Assembly (NCBI RefSeq): GCF_000168295.1
Contig: NZ_AAQJ02000001.1
Coordinates: 337,001-401,000 of the forward strand
Origin: Rickettsiella grylli
Lineage (GTDB): Bacteria; Pseudomonadota; Gammaproteobacteria; Diplorickettsiales; Diplorickettsiaceae
Length of the DNA: 64,000 bases
Direction: 5' to 3'
The notes under the pieces were generated by a model. It ran no database searches and was not told the DNA's origin. It was given only the letters and a program-made list of their open reading frames with translations. The translations under genes and the position numbers were made by a program. Shown piece by piece: positions 9,018-18,583 of the stretch. Within the stretch, counting starts at the first letter, position 1, and each line of letters begins with the position of its first letter.

Positions 9018-10097
9018 ATGCGTGGAATATTAACACTCGGTGTGGTGTTGCACGATTGGTTAAAAGAGAAATCTTTTCGTGAAACATTTAATGACTTCAT
9101 TAAAAATTCGATGATTCGTGAAATTTCCATTTTTCGGGATAGGCATAAAACTGCGATAAATTTGAATGAAGTCAAACAATTTTCAGATGAAATGCATAGC
9201 GTGCGTCCCGATATCGTCCTTGCCGTTGATCACGAAGGCGGATGTGTGCAACGATTGCGAGGTAATGGCTTTACTGTGCTACCACAACCGGATGAATTAC
9301 GCCAACGTTATGAACAAGGTGACGAAGAAGCGTCAAGAAATAGAGCCTATGCGTGTGGCCTTATCACCGCTTATGAGTTACGAAAAGCAGGCATTACGGT
9401 TTTGTATGGTCCCGTAATGGATACCTATCATGCGGAGGCTGCCGTTATTGGAAAAAAGGGTCGATCGTATGGAAATCCACCGCAGAGTACAGATTTACTC
9501 AACCATTATTTAAAAGGAATCAATGGGTGTTTGTATATCATTGCGAAGCATTTTCCGGATCATGGTCAAGTCATTCAGGATACGCATGTAGAAAGTGCTA
9601 TTGATACCCGTCCACTCGATACTATTTGTAAGCAATCTTTGCCGCCTTATCGCGATTTGAGTTATGACGGTTTGATGATTCCGCATGTCATTTATTCGGC
9701 AGTGGATAGGTTACCGGCGACGCTTTCAAAAAAAACGATTCAATTCTTTACTGCCCAGCTGGCAAAAGATTCTTTGCCGTTATTTAGTGATGCGTTGGAA
9801 ATGGACGCATTGAAACGTGTAGCGCCAACAATCAATGAACGTGTGTCTCGATGTCTTGAAAGTGGCTGTGATGCTATTCTCTATTGTGGGGGTGGGGGCC
9901 AACGCGAGCTTGATTATTTCGATAAACTTGAGCATTTGCTTACTTTTCTTACTGAAAAAAAACACACGGAGCCCGAATTTTTTCGTCGCTATCAGGAAGC
10001 GGAACACAAAATAAAACGTTTATCTAATCGTCGTTTAAAACAGCCGCCTTTAGTGGAAGATTATAGACAGGCTCAACGCGTGATGACTGAAATATAA
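9018..10097 (+). CDS. nagZ: Beta-N-acetylglucosaminidase NagZ-like (glycoside hydrolase family 3)
   Basis: This is a cytoplasmic peptidoglycan-recycling enzyme that removes GlcNAc from 1,6-anhydro-muropeptides. It has the family motifs AVDHEGGCVQRLRG (substrate pocket), KHFPDHG (residues 177-183), the flexible-loop acid/base dyad D188-T-H190, and the nucleophile Asp258 in LFSDALEM. At 359 residues it is slightly longer than typical NagZ. The third position of the KHFPGHG motif family is changed (Gly to Asp181), which is unusual. There is no signal peptide. AGGAAA precedes the ATG. It lies 54 bases after the GDSL lipase gene in the same direction, an unusual neighbourhood for nagZ. Confidence 0.85.
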   Translation: MRGILTLGVVLHDWLKEKSFRETFNDFIKNSMIREISIFRDRHKTAINLNEVKQFSDEMHSVRPDIVLAVDHEGGCVQRLRGNGFTVLPQPDELRQRYEQGDEEASRNRAYACGLITAYELRKAGITVLYGPVMDTYHAEAAVIGKKGRSYGNPPQSTDLLNHYLKGINGCLYIIAKHFPDHGQVIQDTHVESAIDTRPLDTICKQSLPPYRDLSYDGLMIPHVIYSAVDRLPATLSKKTIQFFTAQLAKDSLPLFSDALEMDALKRVAPTINERVSRCLESGCDAILYCGGGGQRELDYFDKLEHLLTFLTEKKHTEPEFFRRYQEAEHKIKRLSNRRLKQPPLVEDYRQAQRVMTEI

Positions 10098-10113
10098 TGC
10101 AAGGGTTATTTGG

Positions 10114-10722
10114 TTATTTTGGTTTTAGACCTTCTTCAGTTAAAGCAGCGTGTACAGCCTTTCGTTTGGCAATGTTGTCGAAATAAGCAGTTAAGTGTTT
10201 TGTGTTATCCAGATTAAATTTCATAGCAAAGGCCCAACGTAAAATAGTAAACAAATAAGCATCAGCTACAATGAAATGCTGTCCTTGTAAATAGTCATCT
10301 TTTTTGAGCACATCATTCAGATAATTGAATTGGGTTTCAAGCTTTTTTCGGAGGATGAGTTGGTATTCTTTGGGTGTTTCGGGCGTAAATAAAGGACTAA
10401 AACTTTTATGAAGCTCAGAAGAAATATAGGCAAGCCACGAGATGGTTTGGTAGCGTGAAAAATCGCCGATAGGCGCAACCAGATCGGTGTGGAACGTATC
10501 GGCTAGATAAAGGACGATGGCCGGACCTTCTGTCAATAAATGACCATCATCTAATCGTAATGCAGGAACTTGTCCCTTAGGATTGATGGACCAATAATCT
10601 TCTCCTGATTCAGTCTTTTTTTTCATTAAATCGACTTTTTCCAGTGTAAACGGTTTCCCTATTTCGCGTAATATAATATGAGGCGATAAAGAACACGCAC
10701 CGGGGCTATAGAATAGTTTCAT
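10114..10722 (-). CDS. Glutathione S-transferase, beta-class-like
   Basis: This is a cytosolic glutathione transferase of 202 residues. The N-terminal thioredoxin-like domain contains FYSPGACSLSPHI, in which Cys10 matches the cysteine of beta-class enzymes, then the glutathione-binding NPKGQVPAL and the L-TEGPAIVLYLAD motif. An all-helical C-terminal domain follows. A strong AGGAG sits 7-11 bases before the ATG. It converges with the nagZ-like gene with 16 bases between the two stops. The substrate cannot be told from sequence; detoxification or oxidative-stress defence is the usual role. Confidence 0.9.
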   Translation of the reverse strand: MKLFYSPGACSLSPHIILREIGKPFTLEKVDLMKKKTESGEDYWSINPKGQVPALRLDDGHLLTEGPAIVLYLADTFHTDLVAPIGDFSRYQTISWLAYISSELHKSFSPLFTPETPKEYQLILRKKLETQFNYLNDVLKKDDYLQGQHFIVADAYLFTILRWAFAMKFNLDNTKHLTAYFDNIAKRKAVHAALTEEGLKPK

Positions 10723-10964
10723 CGTCAGCTCCTTTAAATAATGGATGAGGCGTACAAACCAAGATGAGCAGCGTGCTATTTGTTGATATCGTGTGTCTCC
10801 CCATACAGTAGCTTATTTTTTCTAAAATAACGAATATTCATGCGTATTAAACTAAATTGAATAGGCCTATTTTTAGATTAAATTTTTCTAAGGGTCTATT
10901 ATTTTTATTCTTGTCAATAAAAGAGAGGTATGCTAGCTTCCAAGGTTTAGTAACAGGATGTTTT

Positions 10965-12125
10965 ATGAAAAATGAAAATAATGAAATAGTATGGATTACG
11001 TTGCCGTTTGATCAAGCCAGAAAAATTCAAAAACTTTTGGATTACTGTGACACGTTTCCCCGCTTAACCATGCATGATTTTATTGAACAATTAAGTCACC
11101 ATACAGAAAAAATGGGGATTCAAGCTGAGAAGGTAAAAGGTTTTAAAAAAAATTGGTTAAAGCCTGAGATAGACGTCAATTATTTGAAATCGTTAATGAA
11201 GACATTGTCGCTATTAGAGAAAGCAAAAAAAGTAAATAAAAGATGGCGTAAAAAAAATAAAAAAACAGGTCAGCTGCTTTATCCTTATTTACAAGAAAAA
11301 AAATTCTCACTGAATGAATTTTTGGGCTTGTTTATTTTATATTCCTCTCGGCCCGATTTACACAGTTCAACGTTATGTCAAGCGTTAAATGATGATAATG
11401 ACGCGATTATAAAAAAAGAATTTCTTGAGAGCGCTATGGAAATTAACGAAAAAATAACTAGCTTTTCAGTTCCCAAGGAGTTGTCATATTTAGGACTCGT
11501 TAGAAAACGTTTAGTTTCTCCTTCGGAAGTTAATTTAGCTTTACTGAGTTACGCCTTTTTTTCTAAGGATCTCAACGTCATGTTACCTTTTAAAACAATC
11601 GGAAAAATGACCGGGAGGTTAATGGCGGATTATCAAGGTAAGATTCGAATTGCATCAGATTATATCGATTCCTTCGTGAAGACGAATTCATTAGGTGCAA
11701 CGTGTGTTAATGTATTAAAATCTTCTGGGTTAGTTTGGGATGAGGTCACTGACAATAATAGAACGAAAAGAAGTAGTGAATATAAACAAGATTTTAGGAA
11801 TACATTAAAAGATGACTTAGAGCGAGTAAATACAACAAGATTAGAAACAGTTAAAAGATATGGTTTTGAAGGTATCAATGGAACGCGTTTACTCAAATTA
11901 CGTGAATCATCACAGGGAAATAGTGTTGATTTGAATCATCTCTTAATCAGTAGCTTGACTTTTTTGACATTGATTTCTCATACGCCTATTGGCGCAATCG
12001 TGAGAAACATTAAGAAAGACATCGTAACAGCAAGCAATTCTATCGGGACTTTTTTCTCAAAAAATGTTCCCAAAATAGACAAAGAGCCTGACCAAAATGA
12101 AATTCAATTTACGCTTAAATCGTGA
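10965..12125 (+). CDS. Unknown lysine-rich protein, possible effector
   Basis: I do not recognise this family. The chosen start is the ATG at 10965, with AACAGGA 6 bases upstream, giving 386 residues; the frame is open from a TTG at 10857, but that extension has no obvious ribosome site. The protein is charged and lysine-rich, predicted mostly helical, and has one hydrophobic patch near the C-terminus (LLISSLTFLTLISHTPIGAIV). There is no signal peptide. It sits alone between the glutathione transferase gene and an IS256 element, in a region rich in accessory genes. A secreted effector is possible from that context but nothing in the sequence proves it. Confidence 0.6.
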   Translation: MKNENNEIVWITLPFDQARKIQKLLDYCDTFPRLTMHDFIEQLSHHTEKMGIQAEKVKGFKKNWLKPEIDVNYLKSLMKTLSLLEKAKKVNKRWRKKNKKTGQLLYPYLQEKKFSLNEFLGLFILYSSRPDLHSSTLCQALNDDNDAIIKKEFLESAMEINEKITSFSVPKELSYLGLVRKRLVSPSEVNLALLSYAFFSKDLNVMLPFKTIGKMTGRLMADYQGKIRIASDYIDSFVKTNSLGATCVNVLKSSGLVWDEVTDNNRTKRSSEYKQDFRNTLKDDLERVNTTRLETVKRYGFEGINGTRLLKLRESSQGNSVDLNHLLISSLTFLTLISHTPIGAIVRNIKKDIVTASNSIGTFFSKNVPKIDKEPDQNEIQFTLKS

Positions 12126-12200
12126 TTTTGTCATTTTAAAATAGAATACAGAAGGCACTACAAACGTAGACGATGTCGAAGACAAAAAATGGCTCTTCGG

Positions 12201-12222
12201 GAGTATTCAATTAACTGTGTCA
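12201..12222 (+). repeat. IS256 left inverted repeat
   Basis: These 22 bases pair imperfectly with 13488-13509, with four mismatches. The inner half (aactgtgtca) is identical in both ends, which fits the transposase-binding part of an IS terminal repeat. The exact outer boundary could shift by one or two bases. Confidence 0.75.
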
Positions 12223-12256
12223 ACGCTAAACTAAATCAACAATTTTAGGAGTTGAC

Positions 12257-13478
12257 ATGAAACAAGCCATACTCAGTAAAGAATTTGAAGCTGAAGCGAT
12301 AGCACGGCTAAAATCAGGAGAATCGTTAACAGGAAAAGATGGAATATTAACGCCGTTAATAAAACAAATTATCGAAGCATCGTTAGAGGGGGAAATAGAC
12401 GCTCATTTATCAGAATCTAAAGCAACGGATATCTCAAATCGACGCAATGGAAAAACCAGTAAGTTATTAAAAACGGGGACAGAAAGTTTTGAGCTAGAAA
12501 CACCCCGAGACCGTTTAGGAACGTTTGAACCACAAATGGTTAAGAAACGTCAAACGGTTTTAAACGAGTCCTTAGATAACAAAATACTGTCATTGTATGC
12601 ACTTGGGATGAGCTATGAGGCGATCCAAGAACATCTGGCGGGATATGTATGGTCTTGAGGTTTCAGCCGCTAAAATTAGCTTGATAAGCGATAAATTAAT
12701 GCCGGTTATAACGGAATGGCGAAATAGACCGTTAGAATCTGTGTATCCCATCGTATTTCTCGATGCCATGCATTTTAAGGTGCGTATTGAAGGAAAAGTC
12801 AGTAGTCGTGCTTTTTATTCGGTTTTGGGTGTTAACAATCAGGGTCGTAAAGAAATTTTAGGGCTGTATCTTTCTGAAAATGAAGGTTCTCGTTTCTGGC
12901 TACACGTTTTAAATGATTTGTGCGCTCGCGGAGTTGAGGATATTCTCATTGCTAGCATTGACGGATTAAAGGGTTTTCCTGAAGCCATTGCTGAGGTTTT
13001 CCCCCAGACAGAAATTCAGCTTTGTGTGATTCATCAAATCCGTAACTCATTAAAGTACGTGACCAGCAAAGATCAAAAATCCTTTATGGCTGATTTAAAA
13101 TTGGTTTATCGTGCGAGCTCCAAGGATTTAGCCGAGCATCGCCTATTGGAGCTTGATGAAAAATGGGGTAAAAAATACCCTGCTGTGATTAAGTCTTGGC
13201 AAACTCAATGGGAGCGTTTGTCTCAGTATTTTAAGTACCCAGAAGAGCTACGACGTATTGTTTACACAACGAATATAGTGGAGGGGTTTCATCGGCAAGT
13301 GCGTAAATATACCAAAAATAAAGGCGCTTTTACTAGTGAAAATGCCTTACTTAAATTAATTTACTGTGCCTGTCAAAAAATACTAGAAAAGTGGTACCAG
13401 CCCCTGCATAATTGGGCCTTAATTGCCTCTCAACTACAGATATTTTTTGATGGCAGATTAAATTTACAGTTACGATAA
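12257..13478 (+). pseudogene. IS256-family transposase, broken by a one-base frameshift
   Basis: This gene encodes a DDE mutator-type transposase. The first frame (12257-12658) carries the N-terminal domain (MKQAILSKEFEAEAIARL and later) and stops after HLAGYVWS. The second frame, open to 13478, continues with MYGLEVSAAKIS and carries the catalytic part: Asp in FLDAMHF, Asp in SIDGLKGF, and Glu in TNIVEGFHRQ. Removing one G from the GGG run at 12640-12642 would restore HLADMYGLEVS, the expected family sequence. IS256 transposases are normally a single frame, so this copy is most likely inactive; a sequencing error in the G run is the other explanation. Confidence 0.88.
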
Positions 13479-13487
13479 AACTATTAA

Positions 13488-13509
13488 TGACACAGTTTTG
13501 TGAACACTC
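13488..13509 (-). repeat. IS256 right inverted repeat
   Basis: This is the inverted partner of 12201-12222. It begins 10 bases after the transposase stop codon and ends with the complement of gagtgttc. Confidence 0.75.
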
Positions 13510-13551
13510 TCTACTCTTCTAGAATCAGTAAATCCTCATCCGATAGACCCG

Positions 13552-14391
13552 TTATTTCCTTGATAAGTGAAGATTAATTCGTTTAGCTAACATTTTTTTA
13601 GCAATATTAATTGCTTTACAATACTCTCCTTCTTGCCGACCTTGCTGTTTTAATTGCTGTGCTGCATTCATAATATCTTCCTCATAGTCTTCGATGGTTT
13701 TAAGCTTCTCAATCACCTGGTTCACATTGGCAGTCTCACCTTTGACTAACATATAATATATCAATTGATTGAACAAATCATGATCAGGCTTCACCCGTTT
13801 AATTAGCTTTATAATATGATCGGCGATATCCTCTAGATCTCTGGTAAAAATATGTTTTTGAACAATTTCTAAGAAAGCAAGCTGTTTGTGTCGATAGATT
13901 TCCTTATCCGGCAGTACATTGAGATCGACAAGCAGTGGGTCATCGAAGAAATGTGCTTTTGCAAAGGGCGTGTCCTCAACGCAATCGATAAGCTTTAAGC
14001 AATAAGGGTACTGACCTTTCCCATGGTAGAAAAGCATCGAAATAACAACCGGTAATTTTTTGTATCCAAGGTTTAGATGCTGCTGCATAATGGCCACTTT
14101 ATAGCGGTGCATGCGAAAAGGCATCAGTTCTTCTGCGGTGCTTTGATGTTCGAGATTAAGATAAACATAACCGTGCATCCCATTGACTTTCAACGAGTAC
14201 AAAATATCAGAATGATGTTGTTTCAGATCTGCATCGACAAAAGACCCGGGCTCAATCTTTAACGTCGAAAAATCACAGGCTTGTTTCATGTGTTTGGGCA
14301 AATAAATCGTGATGAAGTGGGTTGCAACTTTAATATCCGTAAAAAACGTCTTAAAAATGGCATCGTGCGCATTATGAATCTGAATCGACAC
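13552..14391 (-). CDS. Rpn/YhgA-like recombination-promoting nuclease (PD-(D/E)XK)
   Basis: This is a member of the Rpn family, often annotated as 'PD-(D/E)XK nuclease family transposase'. Family features are the N-terminal HDAIFKTFFTD, the nuclease core with Asp62 (HSDILY) and Glu81 with Gln83 (YLNLEHQS), the conserved MLFYHGKG block in the middle, and a glutamine/charge-rich tail (QQLKQQGRQEGE). RpnA of E. coli acts as a DNA endonuclease that promotes RecA-independent recombination. At 279 residues this copy is near family length and looks intact. It lies directly beside the IS256 copy, a usual setting for such genes. Its start has only a weak ribosome site. Confidence 0.85.
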   Translation of the reverse strand: MSIQIHNAHDAIFKTFFTDIKVATHFITIYLPKHMKQACDFSTLKIEPGSFVDADLKQHHSDILYSLKVNGMHGYVYLNLEHQSTAEELMPFRMHRYKVAIMQQHLNLGYKKLPVVISMLFYHGKGQYPYCLKLIDCVEDTPFAKAHFFDDPLLVDLNVLPDKEIYRHKQLAFLEIVQKHIFTRDLEDIADHIIKLIKRVKPDHDLFNQLIYYMLVKGETANVNQVIEKLKTIEDYEEDIMNAAQQLKQQGRQEGEYCKAINIAKKMLAKRINLHLSRK

Positions 14392-14513
14392 GGTTTTGTT
14401 ATCCTGATTATGATTGAGAAAAGAAGTTTATCACGGAATATCGTAAAAGATAATAATTAATCGGAATTTTGAATAATATACTGTTTCTTTATTGGCTCTA
14501 TTAATTAAGTCTA

Positions 14514-15053
14514 TTATTTTTCGAACAAAGGATAATAAATTTGAAGGGGTCTTTTTTTTCTATTCACTACTGCGAAATCAGTCAGCTTATGTATGCGTAC
14601 TGAAGTCTTGCTCATTATTTCTAAAACAGTAAAATGACGGACAACTTCTGCATCCGCAATCAACGATCGATGACATCGCCAGGGTACTGCTTCGGCGCAC
14701 ATGATGGCGACCTTTTTATTTTTCTTTATTAACTCATTTAACGTTTTCAAACCTTCGAAAAATTCAGTTGTTTGCATATAGTCTGCAAACCCACGAAAAC
14801 CTGTATTACGCCATCCTCTATTGATGGAGTTTCTCGTCGTTCGACGTAAGCCACCTAATTTGGGAAGATGGGTGTAAGCGATTTTATATTTTCGAAGCGA
14901 TTTTTTGAGTTCTTTTTCATTAAACCACGGCACATGACGAGACCTTGGAAGGGTACGCACATCAACGAGGTGCGTAATGTGATAGGCCTGCAATATATCG
15001 AGAAATTCCTGAAGAATCCGTGTCGAATGTCCGATTGTGTAAAGCTTAGGCAT
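14514..15053 (-). CDS. DUF488 family protein
   Basis: This is a 179-residue protein of the DUF488 family, whose function is not established. Recognisable features are the N-terminal LYTIGHSTR, the VDVRTLPRSRHVPWFN block, HLPKLGG, and the motif CAEAVPWRCHRSLIA with two cysteines spaced as usual for the family. The start is the ATG at 15053, with AAGGC upstream; a TTG two codons earlier is less likely. It lies downstream of rpoD in the same direction after a 120-base gap, so it may have its own promoter. A role in stress or nucleic-acid metabolism has been suggested for relatives but cannot be read from the sequence. Confidence 0.85.
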   Translation of the reverse strand: MPKLYTIGHSTRILQEFLDILQAYHITHLVDVRTLPRSRHVPWFNEKELKKSLRKYKIAYTHLPKLGGLRRTTRNSINRGWRNTGFRGFADYMQTTEFFEGLKTLNELIKKNKKVAIMCAEAVPWRCHRSLIADAEVVRHFTVLEIMSKTSVRIHKLTDFAVVNRKKRPLQIYYPLFEK

Positions 15054-15178
15054 AGACAATAAGCCTTATCCTGCTGTATCGAGTCTGTAAAGTGCGATAC
15101 GAAATAAAGTAGGTTTATGAAAGCACATACCTCTCTAAATAGATCACACGCGTGTAAAATCAATTGAATGATAATGTG

Positions 15179-17107
15179 TTATTCTTGATCTAAAAAACTG
15201 CGTAGGGGTTCTGAACGTGTCGGATGACGTAACTTACGTAAAGCTTTTGCTTCAATTTGACGAATGCGTTCACGCGTTACATCAAATTGTTTGCCGACTT
15301 CTTCCAATGTGTGGTCCGTATTCATATCAATACCAAAGCGCATACGCAATACTTTCGCTTCTCGCGGCGTCAGTGAGGCTAATACCCGTTGTGCTGTTTC
15401 GCGTAAACCTTCTATTGTCGCGGCGTCAATAGGCGATAAAGCGGCGGCGTCTTCAATAAAATCACCCAGGTGGGAATCACCATCTTCATCACCGATAGGT
15501 GTTTCCATCGAAATAGGTTCTTTAGCAATTTTAAGAATTTTTCGAATTTTATCTTCAGGTAAACCCATTTTTTTACTGAGATCTTCGGGCGAAGGTTCTT
15601 TTCCTGTTGCTTGTAATATTTGACGTGAAATCCGGTTTAATTTATTAATCGTTTCGATCATATGCACAGGAATACGAATAGTACGTGCCTGATCAGCAAT
15701 GGATCGAGTAATCGCTTGCCGTATCCACCACGTGGCGTAGGTTGAAAATTTATAGCCGCGGCGATATTCAAATTTATCGACCGCTTTCATTAAACCAATA
15801 TTACCTTCTTGAATTAAATCAAGGAATTGTAAACCTCGATTGGTATATTTTTTAGCAATAGAAATAACCAATCGTAGATTGGCTTCAACCATTTCTTTTT
15901 TTGCTCGTCTTGCTTTCGTTTCTCCTGCGGACATTTGGCGATTAATTTCTTTAATTTCAGTGATGGTCATGCCTATCGTTTTTTCCAATTCATGTAATTT
16001 ATTTTGTGCGGCTGTGATGGGAGCGAGTAGCTCCTTTAAACGGGATGAGTAACTTTTTTTAGCGTGAATATGTTTTTTTAGGAAATTTTCATTGGTTTCA
16101 TTTTTGGGAAACGTATTAATGAAAAGCAGACGTGGCATTTTTGCTTCATTAACGCATAAACGCATAATAATACGTTCTTGGAGTCGAATTTTTTCTAAAA
16201 GCCCGCGCATGTTGCGTGTTAATTTGTCGAGCTGACGTGGGATTAATTTAAATTTAGTAAACGCATCGGCTAATAGGACGGCTTGTTTTATGGTTTTTTT
16301 ATCATGACGTCCCCATTTTTTTTGTGCGGCAATATACGCTTCATAATGGGCTTTTAATTCAGCAAAGCGTGTATGTGCTAATTCTGGGTCAGGCCCACCA
16401 TCCAGCTCGCCAAAACCTTCATCATCGTCCGTTGCACTGATTTTAGATTTAGCATCATCACCTTCATCATTATCTTTGTCATCTGTGCGTTTATCACTTC
16501 TGTTAAAACGTTCATCAGGGGTTTCTGTGGACGTGATATTCTTTCCAGAAGGCAATTCAAGAGGTATGGATAATTCTTCGAGATCTAAAAATCCACTAAT
16601 AATGTCATTTAAACGGATTTCTTGTTGTTCATACCGCGTATACTCGTTCAATATATGGGAAATATTGACAGGATATTGAGCAAGTGCGGCGAGTATGGCT
16701 TGCAATCCGTCTTCAATACGCTTGGCGAGTTTAATTTCACCTTCGCGAGTCAGTAATTCAACGGTTCCCATTTCACGCATATACATCCGAACCGGATCCG
16801 TTGTGCGACCTAACTCAGTGGTGATATTACCTAAAATAGTTACATTTTCTGAACTATTCTCTTCTTCTGCATTATTGACAATACTCGAGGAGAGTAATGT
16901 TTCCATATCCGGGGGAACTTCATAAACCGGTATGCCGATATCATTAAGCATCAAGATGATTTCATCAAGCTGCAGTTGCTCTTGCTCAGCTTCAGAGATA
17001 ATATCTTCTAACAGATGGTCATTGATTTCAGCATACGTGACAAATCCTTGTTTTTTACCGTGTGTAATAAGCTCTCGTAAACGGGATTGTTGTTGTTCGA
17101 AATCCAT
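15179..17107 (-). CDS. rpoD: RNA polymerase primary sigma factor RpoD (sigma-70)
   Basis: This is the housekeeping sigma factor that directs RNA polymerase to -35/-10 promoters. Region 1.1 is at the N-terminus, then region 1.2 ([18 protein letters not shown]), an acidic non-conserved insert rich in D and E (about 200-240), regions 2.1-2.4 ([19 protein letters not shown] through the [15 protein letters not shown] block), region 3, and region 4 with the helix-turn-helix ([21 protein letters not shown]). The length of 642 residues is normal for gammaproteobacteria. AGAGGT precedes the ATG. It is divergent from folKP; the usual neighbour dnaG is not beside it. Confidence 0.98.
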   Translation of the reverse strand: MDFEQQQSRLRELITHGKKQGFVTYAEINDHLLEDIISEAEQEQLQLDEIILMLNDIGIPVYEVPPDMETLLSSSIVNNAEEENSSENVTILGNITTELGRTTDPVRMYMREMGTVELLTREGEIKLAKRIEDGLQAILAALAQYPVNISHILNEYTRYEQQEIRLNDIISGFLDLEELSIPLELPSGKNITSTETPDERFNRSDKRTDDKDNDEGDDAKSKISATDDDEGFGELDGGPDPELAHTRFAELKAHYEAYIAAQKKWGRHDKKTIKQAVLLADAFTKFKLIPRQLDKLTRNMRGLLEKIRLQERIIMRLCVNEAKMPRLLFINTFPKNETNENFLKKHIHAKKSYSSRLKELLAPITAAQNKLHELEKTIGMTITEIKEINRQMSAGETKARRAKKEMVEANLRLVISIAKKYTNRGLQFLDLIQEGNIGLMKAVDKFEYRRGYKFSTYATWWIRQAITRSIADQARTIRIPVHMIETINKLNRISRQILQATGKEPSPEDLSKKMGLPEDKIRKILKIAKEPISMETPIGDEDGDSHLGDFIEDAAALSPIDAATIEGLRETAQRVLASLTPREAKVLRMRFGIDMNTDHTLEEVGKQFDVTRERIRQIEAKALRKLRHPTRSEPLRSFLDQE

Positions 17108-17213
17108 AGCTGCGCTTGACCTCTTGGGAAAGTAGTAATTTTATTATATACCTAATTGAAGATAAACCTATAAACCTTTAGCGTCAAAGGTAACTCCTTT
17201 AAGGCAAAAAATT

Positions 17214-18560
17214 ATGCGAATACTCAGTTTAGGTACAAACTTAGGCGATAGTTTCAATAACCTACGCCAAGCGCTGCAATTATTACAAAAATCACGGAAG
17301 ATTGCACCTTATCGAATTTCTCCTCTTTATAGTTCACAAGCGCTCTTACCCGCTTATGCCCCGGTGGCTTGGAATCGATCTTTTTTAAACCTTGCAGTGG
17401 CGTGTGAAACCGATTTGTCACCGGGTGAGGTATTGACAGTGATTAAACAGATTGAACGTCAAATGGGACGAGAAGAAGGCCAACGGTGGGCGCCACGCAT
17501 TATCGACATTGATATTTTAGCGTGGGATAATTGCGTGATTAATCAGGCCGACCTAAAAATTCCTCATGCTGAGCTGTTATCAAGACCTTTTGCGCTATGG
17601 CCGTTGCTTGATTTATGGCCCAATTGGCAACACCCTACAGCAGAATTCAATGATGTATTGTCCAATTGGGGATCGCGTTATAGCGGTGAACAGGCACCTT
17701 GTGGAACGAAACAATTGCCTCATCGCTTAGAGGGAAGTGCGTTAGTGGGGATATTAAATATCACACCCGATTCGTTTTCTGATGGAGGTCGTTTTATAAC
17801 CTTACCTAATGCATTGGCTCAAGCTGAAAAACTGGTGCGCGAAGGTGCAGAAGTGCTGGATATTGGTGCTGAATCCACTCGGCCACATGCTAATCCGGCT
17901 GTTTCACCTGAAACCGAGTGGGCATTATTACATCCTGTTTTAGTTGCCTTAAAAGAACAGATGAAACAATGGCCTTTTAAACCCAAATTGAGTATTGATA
18001 CACGACACTACCGTGTCGCAGAGCAAGCGATGCAACTGGGTATTGACTGGATTAATGATGTCAGTGGCTTTGTTGATCCGAATATGCGTGCATTGCTAGC
18101 CGGTAGTGTGGTGAAGTGTGTGGTGATGCATAACCTGGGTATTCCTCCACAGAAAACAAATGTGATGATGTCTCATGGCGATATATGCGAACAAATCACA
18201 AATTGGGCGGAACAACGCTTTGACCAACTTCTGGCTGACGGGGTGAATGCGCATCAGCTTATTTTCGATGTGGGTATAGGTTTTGGAAAAACGGCGCAAC
18301 AATCCATTTTCTTGTTAAAAAATATTTGCCATTTTCGTCGATTACATTGTCCTTTGTTAATTGGCCATTCACGGAAATCGTTTTTAAACGCCATAACCGA
18401 AAAGCCGTTTCCTGCGAGAGATTTTGAAACAGCGATGCTCTCTTATCAACTGGCTGCACAAGGCGTGGATTTCTTGCGTGTACATAATGTGGGTTTAAAT
18501 GCGCAAGCTATCCGAATGTCCACACAATTTACTCAATCAGAAGAATTCGCAACCGTGTAA
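17214..18560 (+). CDS. folKP: Bifunctional HPPK-DHPS folate enzyme (FolK-FolP fusion)
   Basis: Two consecutive steps of folate synthesis sit in one 448-residue chain. Residues 1-150 are 6-hydroxymethyl-dihydropterin pyrophosphokinase (SLGTNLGDSFNNL at the start, WAPRIIDIDILAW at 92-104 for the metal-binding Asp pair). Residues about 170-440 are dihydropteroate synthase (VGILNITPDSFSDGG, DIGAESTRPHA, IDTRHYRVAEQA, LIGHSRKSFL). No stop or start separates them, so this is a true fusion, as also found in Francisella. It is transcribed away from rpoD from a 106-base intergenic region. The DHPS half is the usual sulphonamide target. Confidence 0.95.
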   Translation: MRILSLGTNLGDSFNNLRQALQLLQKSRKIAPYRISPLYSSQALLPAYAPVAWNRSFLNLAVACETDLSPGEVLTVIKQIERQMGREEGQRWAPRIIDIDILAWDNCVINQADLKIPHAELLSRPFALWPLLDLWPNWQHPTAEFNDVLSNWGSRYSGEQAPCGTKQLPHRLEGSALVGILNITPDSFSDGGRFITLPNALAQAEKLVREGAEVLDIGAESTRPHANPAVSPETEWALLHPVLVALKEQMKQWPFKPKLSIDTRHYRVAEQAMQLGIDWINDVSGFVDPNMRALLAGSVVKCVVMHNLGIPPQKTNVMMSHGDICEQITNWAEQRFDQLLADGVNAHQLIFDVGIGFGKTAQQSIFLLKNICHFRRLHCPLLIGHSRKSFLNAITEKPFPARDFETAMLSYQLAAQGVDFLRVHNVGLNAQAIRMSTQFTQSEEFATV

Positions 18561-18583
18561 TTAAGAAAAATGGGAGTGCAAAA

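Larger units (their letters stand above)
12201..13509 (+). mobile_element. IS256-family insertion sequence with matching terminal inverted repeats
   Basis: The element is about 1.31 kb, a normal size for the family. Its ends form imperfect inverted repeats of 22 bases: gagtattcaattaactgtgtca on the left written in two parts (gagtattcaa, ttaactgtgtca) and the complement of 13488-13509 on the right (gagtgttcac, aaaactgtgtca). They share 18 of 22 positions. Between them is one transposase gene, now split by a frameshift. A clear 8-9 bp target duplication was not found directly outside these ends; CTCTTC occurs near both (12193-12198 and 13514-13519) but not at equal distances. Confidence 0.85.

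Noticed and set aside
12193-13519. CTCTTC near both ends of the IS256 element as a target duplication
   Set aside because: The six bases are not at equal distance from the two inverted repeats, and the family normally makes 8-9 bp duplications.
15148-15157. ACACGCGTGT palindrome after rpoD as a terminator
   Set aside because: It has no loop and no following T run on the rpoD strand.
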